Below, piece by piece: positions 7,291-13,707 of a DNA stretch of 18,311 nt. The stretch is from assembly GCA_031271275.1 (NCBI GenBank), contig JAISWA010000013.1, positions 1 to 18,311 of the forward strand, in the 5' to 3' direction. The DNA comes from Clostridiales bacterium. Lineage in GTDB: Bacteria > Bacillota > Clostridia > Lachnospirales > WQUN01. The position numbers were made by a program, and so were the translations under genes. Under the pieces are notes generated by a model that was not told where the DNA came from, made no database searches, and worked only from the letters and a program-made list of their open reading frames with translations. Every line of letters starts with the position of its first letter. The stretch's first letter is position 1.

Positions 7291-7378
7291 ATACAGCGAA
7301 TCAACTTAATTCTTGTCAAGGATTCTTCGCTTCGCTCAGAATGACACGGACGGTGTGTTTTTAAGTTGATTCGCTATA
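7291..7378. repeat. MITE-like inverted-repeat element, 88 bp
   Basis: The ends ATACAGCGAATCAACTTAA (7291-7309) and TTAAGTTGATTCGCTATA (7361-7378) share a perfect 15-bp inverted repeat (AGCGAATCAACTTAA). The centre holds ATTCTTCGCTTCGCTCAGAAT, itself a small hairpin; a very similar motif is widespread as dispersed repeats in many bacterial genomes (recalled, not searched). The element begins 6 bases after the mnmG stop and shares both ends with the element at 13073-13248. TA lies at both borders, as expected of mariner/IS630-type mobilised MITEs, but no transposase is present. Confidence 0.75.
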
Positions 7379-7384
7379 ACAAGA

Positions 7385-9277
7385 TTATAGCAGATTTTTA
7401 TATTTTAAAAATACAAGCAATACTTGTATATCCGCGGGGGAAACGCCGGTGATGCGGGAAGCCTGGCCCAGGTTTTCCGGCCGCAGCGCCGCGAGCTTTT
7501 GCCGCGCTTCCAACCGCAGCCCGGCAATTTCCCCATAGGGTAAATCCGCCGGCAATTTCCTGCCTTCCGACTTCCGGAACGCCGCCGCCTGCGCCGTTTG
7601 AATCTTAATATAGCCCTCGTATTTTATGTGGATGTTCACCTGCTCGCGCACCGCGTCCCACACATACGCCGCACAGCCGGCGGGCCGGCTTGGCCGCGAC
7701 GGGTCGGCGGCGGAAAGCCCGTCATACGAAAGCTCCGGGCGCTTGATTAAGTCCGCCAGTTTTACGCCGGAACCCACCGGGTTGCCGCCGGCGGATTTTA
7801 TAATTTCGTTGACCGCTTCCGGGGCAACCGTAGCTTTGGCGACCCGCGCCACTTCCGCTTCTATCCATTCCTTTTTGCGCAAAAAGCGCCCGTACCGTTC
7901 CCCGGGTATCAGCCCCGCCCCGTAGCCTTTTTCCGTAAGCCTAAGGTCGGCGTTGTCCTGCCTTAGCAGCAAGCGGTACTCCGCCCGGGAAGTCATCATG
8001 CGGTAGGGTTCCCGGCTGCCCTTCGTCACCAAGTCGTCAATCAGCACACCGATATAGCTTTCCGCCCGGTCGAGGATCAGCGGTTCCTTCCCGCGCAGGG
8101 AAAGCGCGGCGTTTATCCCCGCCATCAGCCCCTGCGCGGCGGCTTCCTCGTAGCCGGAGCTTCCGTTTACCTGCCCCGCGAAAAAAAGCCCGCGTACATT
8201 CTTCGCCTCTAAGTTTAATTTTAAACCAGTGGCGTCGATGCAGTCGTATTCTATGGCGTAGGCGTTGCGCATAAACTCGCAGCGCTCAAGCCCGGGAACC
8301 GTGCGGTACGCGGCAATCTGCGCGTCCTCGGGCAAAGACGAGGACATGCCCTGCACATACATTTCCTCCGTGTTTTCCCCTTCCGGCTCGATGAACACGG
8401 GATGACGCTCCTTGTCCGCGAAGCGCATGACCTTGTCCTCTATGGAGGGGCAGTAGCGGGTGCCCGTGCCTTCGATTACCCCGCTGTACATGGGCGAGCG
8501 GTGAATCTGCCCGCGAATGATTTCGTGGGTCTTCGGGTTCGTATAGGTCAAATAGCAGGGGATTTGCGGGCGGGCTATGGCCGCCGGGTCTGTCTCAAAG
8601 GAAAAGGGAACCAACTTTCCGTCCCCCGGCTGTATTTCCATCTTTTCAAAGTCAAGGCTGCGCCGGTGCACCCGGGCGGGGGTTCCGGTTTTGAAGCGCA
8701 TGAGATCAAACCCCAGCTTCCGCAGGCAGGCGCTTAGCCCGCGCGCCGCCCGCAGCCCGTTGGGCCCGGTATGCGTCACCGTCTCGCCGTACAAACAGCG
8801 GCTTTCCAAATAGGTGCCCGCGCAGACGATGACCGCGCCGCAGGGGTACACCGCGCCGGATTCCGACTTTACGCCGGTGACGCTACCGCCCGCTGTGAGG
8901 ATTTCAATTATTTCATTTTGCCGCAGGTAAATATTCGGCTCGCTTTCCAACGTCTTTTTCATTTCCGCCATATATTTTTGCTTGTCCGCCTGCGCCCGCA
9001 GGGAATATACCGCCGGGCCCTTCGCCGCGTTAAGCATACGGCTTTGCAGAAAGCTCGCGTCTATGGTTTTCCCCATTTGCCCGCCCAACGCGTCAATTTC
9101 CCGCACCAGATGCCCTTTCGCGCTGCCGCCTATGCACGGGTTGCAGGGCATCATGGCGATACTGTCGAGGCTGACCACGAAAACAAGCGCCTTGAAACCA
9201 AGGCGCGCAACGGAAAGCGCCGCTTCACAACCGGCGTGACCCCCGCCGATTACGGCAACGGTAGATGCGTCCGACAT
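7385..9277 (-). CDS. mnmG: tRNA uridine-5-carboxymethylaminomethyl modification enzyme MnmG
   Basis: MnmG (GidA) works with MnmE to install the cmnm5 group on U34 of tRNAs reading NNA/NNG codons, using FAD and NADH. The 630-residue product has the usual family length. The FAD dinucleotide-binding motif GGGHAGCEAA is at residues 11-20. Further signatures are PCNPCIGGSAKGHLVREIDALGG (residues ~43-65), RYCPSIEDKVMRF and LFFAGQVNGSSGYEEAAAQGL near 370, and the C-terminal helical domain ends SPADIQVLLVFLK. ATG 9277 is preceded by AAAGGA with 9-base spacing. It lies 12 bp downstream of mnmE, so the two partner subunits are cotranscribed. A MITE-like repeat lies 6 bp past its stop codon. Confidence 0.97.
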   Translation of the reverse strand: MSDASTVAVIGGGHAGCEAALSVARLGFKALVFVVSLDSIAMMPCNPCIGGSAKGHLVREIDALGGQMGKTIDASFLQSRMLNAAKGPAVYSLRAQADKQKYMAEMKKTLESEPNIYLRQNEIIEILTAGGSVTGVKSESGAVYPCGAVIVCAGTYLESRCLYGETVTHTGPNGLRAARGLSACLRKLGFDLMRFKTGTPARVHRRSLDFEKMEIQPGDGKLVPFSFETDPAAIARPQIPCYLTYTNPKTHEIIRGQIHRSPMYSGVIEGTGTRYCPSIEDKVMRFADKERHPVFIEPEGENTEEMYVQGMSSSLPEDAQIAAYRTVPGLERCEFMRNAYAIEYDCIDATGLKLNLEAKNVRGLFFAGQVNGSSGYEEAAAQGLMAGINAALSLRGKEPLILDRAESYIGVLIDDLVTKGSREPYRMMTSRAEYRLLLRQDNADLRLTEKGYGAGLIPGERYGRFLRKKEWIEAEVARVAKATVAPEAVNEIIKSAGGNPVGSGVKLADLIKRPELSYDGLSAADPSRPSRPAGCAAYVWDAVREQVNIHIKYEGYIKIQTAQAAAFRKSEGRKLPADLPYGEIAGLRLEARQKLAALRPENLGQASRITGVSPADIQVLLVFLKYKNLL

Positions 9278-9289
9278 AAAATCAGTCCT

Positions 9290-10687
9290 TTATTTCCCCA
9301 CGCAAAATTCCGAAAAAATCCGGTCGAGGATATCTTCCCCCACGTTTTGCCCCAGTATTTCCCCCAGGGAATGATACGCCTCGGTCAAATGCACGGAAAC
9401 CAAATCCTCCGTAAAGCCGGAACCGATGGCGGCGCTGGCTTCGGTTAGAGAATCCAACGCGCTATTTAACAATATAAAGTGCCGCTCCCGGGTGAGCATA
9501 TCCGCTTCGGCGGCGTTCGCGCCCAGACCGGAGAGGAAAATTTCCTCGATTTTTTCGTATAACGCGTTAAGCCCTTCGCCCGTGCGGGCGGAAACGGGAA
9601 CCGGTTCCTCCCCCGTTTCAAAAAAGCCGCTGTTTGCAGGGTCCGTCGCGCTTCCCATCCGCGCCCATTCCCCCGCCCGGGGCAAGTCGCGTTTATTCAA
9701 CAGCGGAATCACTTTTTTCCCCCGCAAAACGACCGCGATATCATAATCTTCCTTTTGCGGCGGCTGGGAACCGTCCAACACCCACAGCACCAGGTCCGCG
9801 CCGTTTACATATTCCCGGGACTTGTCCACGCCGCGGCTTTCGAGGATATCGCTTGTTTCCCGCATACCGGCGGTATCCGCGAGCAGCAGCGGAACCCCGC
9901 GCACGCTGACCGGCTCGGTGAGTACGTCCCGGGTGGTGCCGGGTATTTCGGTGACGATGGCGCGGTCCTCTTTTAAAATCGCGTTCAGCAGCGACGACTT
10001 CCCCACGTTGGGCCGCCCGGTAATGACGGCGCGGACGCCTTCGGTGATTATTTTGCCCGCCTTATAGGTGTCCGCCAGTTTCCTCATTTCCGGAAGCAGT
10101 ATGCCGCATTCGGATTGTATGGCGGAAAGGTTCAGCGCTTCCGACTCATGCTCCGGGTAGTCGATGGAAAGCGCGATACTGGCGAGCCATTTTAAAATCC
10201 TGTCGCGGAAAGCCCCCACCGCGCGGGAAATGCCCCCGCCCAACTGCCTGAGCCCCGCGCTTCGCGCCGCTTCCGACTTGGCGTGTATCAGCTCCGCCAC
10301 CGCTTCCGCCTGGGAAAGGTCCATACGCCCGTTTAAAAACGCCCGTTGGGTAAATTCCCCCGGCAGCGCCTGACGCGCCCCGTTATTAAGCGCGGCGTTA
10401 AGCACGCCGTGGGTCGCCTGAAAGCCGCCGTGGGTAAAAATCTCCGCGGAATCCTCTTTCGTGTACGAGCGGGGGGCGCGGTATACGGCGCACATCACTT
10501 CGTCCACGGTTTTCCCGCCGTCCGTGATACGGCCGTGGTACATTTTGCGCGAAACAAAGCCGCCCGAAGGGCGGCCCGTAAATATTTTTTCTAAAACCTT
10601 TTCGCAATTTTCCCCCGAAAGCCGGACGACGCCCAACGCCCCGACGCCGGGAGGCGTCGCGATGGCGGCGATGATATCGCCGTTCAT
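9290..10687 (-). CDS. mnmE: tRNA modification GTPase MnmE
   Basis: MnmE (TrmE) is the G-protein partner of MnmG for tRNA U34 modification; K+-dependent dimerisation of its G domains triggers GTP hydrolysis. The 465-residue product shows an N-terminal folate-binding domain (DIIAAIATPPGVGALGVVRLSG), a helical domain, and an inserted G domain: G1 GRPNVGKS at 224-231, G2 GTTRD at 250-254, G3 DTAG at 271-274 and G4 NKRD at 331-334. It ends in the family's C-terminal Cys motif CVGK (462-465). All key residues are present. ATG 10687 overlaps the jag stop codon by 4 bases (ATGA), so translation is coupled to Jag. Confidence 0.97.
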   Translation of the reverse strand: MNGDIIAAIATPPGVGALGVVRLSGENCEKVLEKIFTGRPSGGFVSRKMYHGRITDGGKTVDEVMCAVYRAPRSYTKEDSAEIFTHGGFQATHGVLNAALNNGARQALPGEFTQRAFLNGRMDLSQAEAVAELIHAKSEAARSAGLRQLGGGISRAVGAFRDRILKWLASIALSIDYPEHESEALNLSAIQSECGILLPEMRKLADTYKAGKIITEGVRAVITGRPNVGKSSLLNAILKEDRAIVTEIPGTTRDVLTEPVSVRGVPLLLADTAGMRETSDILESRGVDKSREYVNGADLVLWVLDGSQPPQKEDYDIAVVLRGKKVIPLLNKRDLPRAGEWARMGSATDPANSGFFETGEEPVPVSARTGEGLNALYEKIEEIFLSGLGANAAEADMLTRERHFILLNSALDSLTEASAAIGSGFTEDLVSVHLTEAYHSLGEILGQNVGEDILDRIFSEFCVGK

Positions 10688-11298
10688 TTCGGGGCGATGA
10701 CCACGTTACGGTAAGGCTCGGTACCTTCGCTGAAAGTTTTCACAAACCGGTCGTGCTGCAGCACCGTGTGGATGATATGCCGCTCGTACCGGCTCATAGG
10801 CTCGAGCACCACGTTCTTTTTGGTCGCCTTGACCTTTTTGGCGAGACTTATCGCCAAAGACTCCAAGGTTTCGCGGCGGCGCTTGCGGTAGTTTTCCGTA
10901 TCAAGCACCACGCTTATTTCGGGAACGCCGCAGCGGTTGACCACAAGGTTCGTCAGGTACTGCAGGGAATCCAGCGTCTGCCCGCGTTTCCCGATAAGTA
11001 CGCCCATGTTGCTGCCCGACATATTGATATACAGGTGCTTGTCTTTCGCGTTTACCTCGACCTGCACGGAAATGCCTATCGCCAACGCGACCTCCCGCAG
11101 GAAACGCACCGCGACCTCCTGGGGGTCAAATTTTCGGGTGACCAACACCTTTGCCGGCTTGCTCCCAAAGCCGAACACGCCTTTGGAACCGGCTTCGATA
11201 ACCGTAATCTCCACGTCTTCTTTGGACGCGCCCAGTACCTTAAGCGCCTCCGCCACCGCGTCGTCCACGGTCTTTGCGGTTCTTTCTATGCTATCCAT
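10684..11298 (-). CDS. jag: RNA-binding protein Jag/KhpB
   Basis: Jag (KhpB/EloR) is a cytoplasmic RNA-binding regulator, in Gram-positive cocci linked to elongation and division. The 204-residue product has three domains in order: a Jag_N domain (residues 1-55, ending VFGFGSKPAKVLV), a type II KH domain (about 75-125) with the RNA-binding GxxG-type loop IGKRGQTLD, and a C-terminal R3H domain with LEPMSRYERHIIH containing the R-x3-H motif. ATG 11298 has AGGAG 7 bases upstream. It sits between yidC and mnmE, its invariant neighbourhood in Firmicutes, and overlaps mnmE by 4 bases. Confidence 0.95.
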   Translation of the reverse strand: MDSIERTAKTVDDAVAEALKVLGASKEDVEITVIEAGSKGVFGFGSKPAKVLVTRKFDPQEVAVRFLREVALAIGISVQVEVNAKDKHLYINMSGSNMGVLIGKRGQTLDSLQYLTNLVVNRCGVPEISVVLDTENYRKRRRETLESLAISLAKKVKATKKNVVLEPMSRYERHIIHTVLQHDRFVKTFSEGTEPYRNVVIAPK

Positions 11299-11365
11299 AT
11301 GTTTTCTCCTATTTTCGTATTACGGCAACCGCTGTTAACGGATGAAACGGTCGCTGCAGGTTGCT

Positions 11366-12448
11366 TTACGCTTCCTTCTTTTTAAACATGGGGAAGCCCG
11401 CGCGGTGGTTGAGCACCGCCTGCTGCGCCACCTGATACACCGAACTGGTGATCCAGTAAAGGCCCACGCCCGCCGGCATTCCCACCGTCATAAACACCAT
11501 CATAACGGGGAAACCGTACATCATGATTTTTTGCTGCGTCTGCATTTGCGGGTTGGTGGAAGTAGATACCTTTGAGCCTATCCACGAAGTCGCGAACGAA
11601 GTCAGCGCGACCAGAATGGGGATGATCAGCCCCGGGAACGTCCAACCGCAGGGCTCGAGCAGCGGAAGCCCGAAGAATATTTCTATCGCCTGCTTTCGCT
11701 CCAGTATGGGCATGATTTTTTCATAATGCTCCGGCAAGGTATCCAGTGCCGGGAAGGTATAGGTGCTGTTGGAGCCCGGGTATTCAGCCGGCCTGACGTG
11801 CAGCAGCCTGTCCCAGTCGGCGGCGTTGAACTTGTTCAGCACGCGGGAAACGTCTTGAACCCTGCCCATGCTGAGGGTGCTTTCGTTAATCATCTTGTTC
11901 GGTATGTGCGGAATGGCGAGGGGCGTTACATAATACTGATAATCGGGCACTTCCATGATGGCGGTGGAAAGCTCCTCATAAACGGCGTTGAGTTTGGGAA
12001 TGTACATGAAGGACTGGTTCATAATATAGCTCATCCCGAAGAACAGCGGCATGGTGATAAGCAGCGGCAGGCAACCGCCCAACGGGTTGACTTTATTCTT
12101 GGCATAGAGCGCCTGTTGCTCGGCGTTCATTTTTTGCATGATTTCAGGGTCTTTGGAATTGCCGTACTTCGCCTTGATCTTTTCCAGTTCCGGCGCGAGC
12201 TTCTGCATCTTGATCATGGATTTTTGCTGTTTGATACCCATGGGGAGCATCAGGCAGCGCACGATGATGGTCAGTAAAATGATGGAAAAACCGAGGGAGT
12301 TATAAATCGACCAACCGTGAACGATGTTGAAGATAAAGTCGATGATGTACCCGAAAACCTGCGCGATAGGGCCGATAATAACGCCGGGTTTGTCCGCGAC
12401 CATGTTGTTGAGAAGCGCAAGCCCGTTCCCGAGAATACTGTTGTGCAA
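11366..12448 (-). CDS. yidC: Membrane protein insertase YidC (Oxa1 family), long-loop form
   Basis: YidC inserts and folds membrane proteins alone or with SecYEG. The 360-residue product has the 60KD_IMP/Oxa1 domain: a hydrophobic helix, SIILLTIIVRCLMLP with the conserved groove Arg at about residue 64, a charged cytoplasmic hairpin (about 75-120) and NPLGGCLPLLITMPLFFGMSYI. The last helices include FPGLIIPILVALTSFATSWI and MPAGVGLYWITSSVYQVAQQ. An insertion of about 110 residues (around 150-265) sits outside the membrane between two helices; minimal Gram-positive YidC proteins lack it. The start is probably TTG 12448, 8 bases after AAAGGAG at the yidD stop codon; GTG 12466 would overlap that ribosome binding site. 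No lipobox Cys is visible at the N-terminus. Confidence 0.93.
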   Translation of the reverse strand: MHNSILGNGLALLNNMVADKPGVIIGPIAQVFGYIIDFIFNIVHGWSIYNSLGFSIILLTIIVRCLMLPMGIKQQKSMIKMQKLAPELEKIKAKYGNSKDPEIMQKMNAEQQALYAKNKVNPLGGCLPLLITMPLFFGMSYIMNQSFMYIPKLNAVYEELSTAIMEVPDYQYYVTPLAIPHIPNKMINESTLSMGRVQDVSRVLNKFNAADWDRLLHVRPAEYPGSNSTYTFPALDTLPEHYEKIMPILERKQAIEIFFGLPLLEPCGWTFPGLIIPILVALTSFATSWIGSKVSTSTNPQMQTQQKIMMYGFPVMMVFMTVGMPAGVGLYWITSSVYQVAQQAVLNHRAGFPMFKKKEA

Positions 12449-12462
12449 ATCAATTGCTCCTT

Positions 12463-12672
12463 TCACGGTACCGGGTCATACCCGCCCTTGCAGAACGGTT
12501 GGCAGCGCGCCAACCGCTTAACGCCGAGCCAAACGCCCTTCACGGCGCCGTACCGTTCCACCGCCGTATACATGTACTCCGAACAGCTCGGGTAAAAACG
12601 GCAGCACCGCCCGAGCAGCGGGGAAATCTTCCGTTTATATATACGCAGCAGCCTGAGTATCAGTTTTTTCAT
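12463..12672 (-). CDS. yidD: Membrane protein insertion efficiency factor YidD
   Basis: This is a 69-residue protein with the family hallmarks in full: an N-terminal amphipathic helix (KKLILRLLRIYKRKISP), CRFYPSCSEYMYTAVERYG, and the end motif RLARCQPFCKGGYDPVP. YidD associates with the inner face of the membrane and aids insertion by YidC. Its start overlaps the rnpA stop by 4 bases and it ends 14 bases before yidC, so rnpA, yidD and yidC form a tightly coupled set. Confidence 0.96.
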   Translation of the reverse strand: MKKLILRLLRIYKRKISPLLGRCCRFYPSCSEYMYTAVERYGAVKGVWLGVKRLARCQPFCKGGYDPVP

Positions 12673-13019
12673 AATAATAGACCGTTTTTCTTCAAAAGAT
12701 ACCGCAGCGAACGCCCAATCCCGTCAAACAGCGACTTTTCCGCAACCGACGCGCCCGCGGCGGCGCGGGCGACGACCACCATGTCGTAACCGGTTTGAAG
12801 GTTCCCCTCCGCAAGCCGGTAATTTTCCTTTATCAGGCGCTTGATACGGTTGCGCTCGACCGCCTTGCCCACCTTGCGGCTGACGGTGACGCCGAGGCGG
12901 TTGAAACCCGTTTCGTTGGGCAAAACGTACAAAACCAAAAGCCGACTCGCCGAAGAAATACCGCGCGCGTACACCGCCCTGAACGCGGTATTTTTTTTAA
13001 GCGGTCCGGTGTGCTTCAT
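12669..13019 (-). CDS. rnpA: Ribonuclease P protein component
   Basis: RnpA is the protein subunit that binds the RNase P RNA and helps cleave 5' leaders from pre-tRNAs. The 116-residue product has normal length. The RNR motif and its frame are clear: RLGVTVSRKVGKAVERNRIKRLIKE, with RNRIKR at about residues 56-61. ATG 13019 is preceded by GGGG 6 bases upstream (AAGGGG); an in-frame TTG codon immediately before it (13022) is too close to that site. In most Firmicutes it follows rpmH almost directly, but here about 300 bp including a MITE-like element separate the two. Confidence 0.96.
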   Translation of the reverse strand: MKHTGPLKKNTAFRAVYARGISSASRLLVLYVLPNETGFNRLGVTVSRKVGKAVERNRIKRLIKENYRLAEGNLQTGYDMVVVARAAAGASVAEKSLFDGIGRSLRYLLKKNGLLL

Positions 13020-13072
13020 CAAATACCCCTTCGCGCGTAAACCCGACTAAAAGTATAAAATGCCCGTCGCGG

Positions 13073-13248
13073 TTATACAGCGAATCATCTTTTGATGTAA
13101 CCATCGTCAGCTATGCCCGGAATTTTCGCTTCGCGAAAACGCGCTACGCACGCCCTTGTTCGGCGGGTTCTTTTACGAAAACGCTATGTCCGTTCACCGC
13201 AATGCATTGAAGCTTCCGATGGTCAAAAATTAAGTTGATTCGCTATAA
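13073..13248. repeat. MITE-like element, about 175 bp, between rpmH and rnpA
   Basis: The left end TTATACAGCGAATCA (13073-13087) and right end TTAAGTTGATTCGCTATAA (13230-13248) are the same ends as in the 7291-7378 element. The arms extend imperfectly inward to ACCATCG (13100-13106 region) and CGATGGT (13218-13223 region), giving inverted repeats of about 30 bp with gaps. The interior differs from the shorter copy and contains a perfect hairpin TTTTCGC-TTC-GCGAAAA (13123-13139). It has no coding capacity for a transposase. It splits the otherwise tight rpmH-rnpA pair and will be transcribed in the leader of rnpA, where it could fold into a long stem or affect processing. Confidence 0.72.
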
Positions 13249-13324
13249 GTCAACGGGCGTCCAAAAGTGCAAGGAACCTGAATATTCCTTATAGCAACCT
13301 CTATTTGAGTTTATGGAGGCTGCC

Positions 13325-13459
13325 TTATGCCGATAACACGCGTCTGCCTTTTTTACGCCGTCTCATCAGTACCTTGCGTCCGTTAGCGGTGCTCATGCGT
13401 TTGCGGAAACCGTGTTCCTTGCTGCGCTGCCTTTTCTTTGGCTGAAAAGTCATTTTCAA
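13325..13459 (-). CDS. rpmH: 50S ribosomal protein L34
   Basis: This small gene encodes 44 residues, the standard L34 length: a start of the form (M)KMTFQPKKRQR, then SKEHGFRKRMSTANGRK and VLMRRRKKGRRVLSA. L34 is a basic protein of the large ribosomal subunit. The start is TTG 13459, not the ATG two codons later: GGAGG lies 9 bases before TTG, and the family begins MKRTFQP, which aligns exactly with the TTG start. It is the first gene of the block, 80-90 bases downstream of a near-consensus promoter. Confidence 0.97.
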   Translation of the reverse strand: MKMTFQPKKRQRSKEHGFRKRMSTANGRKVLMRRRKKGRRVLSA

Positions 13460-13544
13460 AACCGTTCACCTCCCGAAGTTTTTATAAAAATTTTATGATC
13501 AGACATTTTCGTTGCGCCACATGAATACATGCGACGCCTGCGGC

Positions 13545-13573
13545 ATTATAGTCAATAAGGTTCGGACCGTCAA
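13545..13573 (-). promoter_or_regulatory. Sigma-A-type promoter of the rpmH operon
   Basis: On the minus strand, TTGACG (13573-13568) and TATAAT (13550-13545) are separated by exactly 17 bases. This places the transcription start near 13538, with a leader of about 80 bases before rpmH. It is close to consensus in both boxes and spacing, as expected for a strongly expressed ribosomal gene. Confidence 0.85.
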
Positions 13574-13649
13574 CAAATCCATAAAAAATAAACTACAGGG
13601 TTATTACCAAGATAGATTTTTTAACAGAAGGATAAAATTTCTTTTGCTC

Positions 13650-13678
13650 TTGGCATTATTCCAAGAAAAGAATATAAT
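13650..13678 (+). promoter_or_regulatory. Sigma-A-type promoter of the methyltransferase gene
   Basis: TTGGCA (13650-13655) and TATAAT (13673-13678) are separated by 17 bases, and the predicted transcript starts near 13685, about 23 bases before ATG 13708. It is divergent from the rpmH promoter, with about 76 bases between the two -35 boxes. The -35 hexamer lies in an imperfect palindrome (CTTGG-cattatt-CCAAG, 13649-13665), a possible operator. Confidence 0.75.
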
Positions 13679-13707
13679 AGCAATATCCAGGCGGAGAGGT
13701 GTTGGAG

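Noticed and set aside
13073..13248. RNA gene or riboswitch between rpmH and rnpA.
   Set aside because: The ends match the repeat at 7291-7378, so a mobile inverted-repeat element explains it better than a known RNA family.
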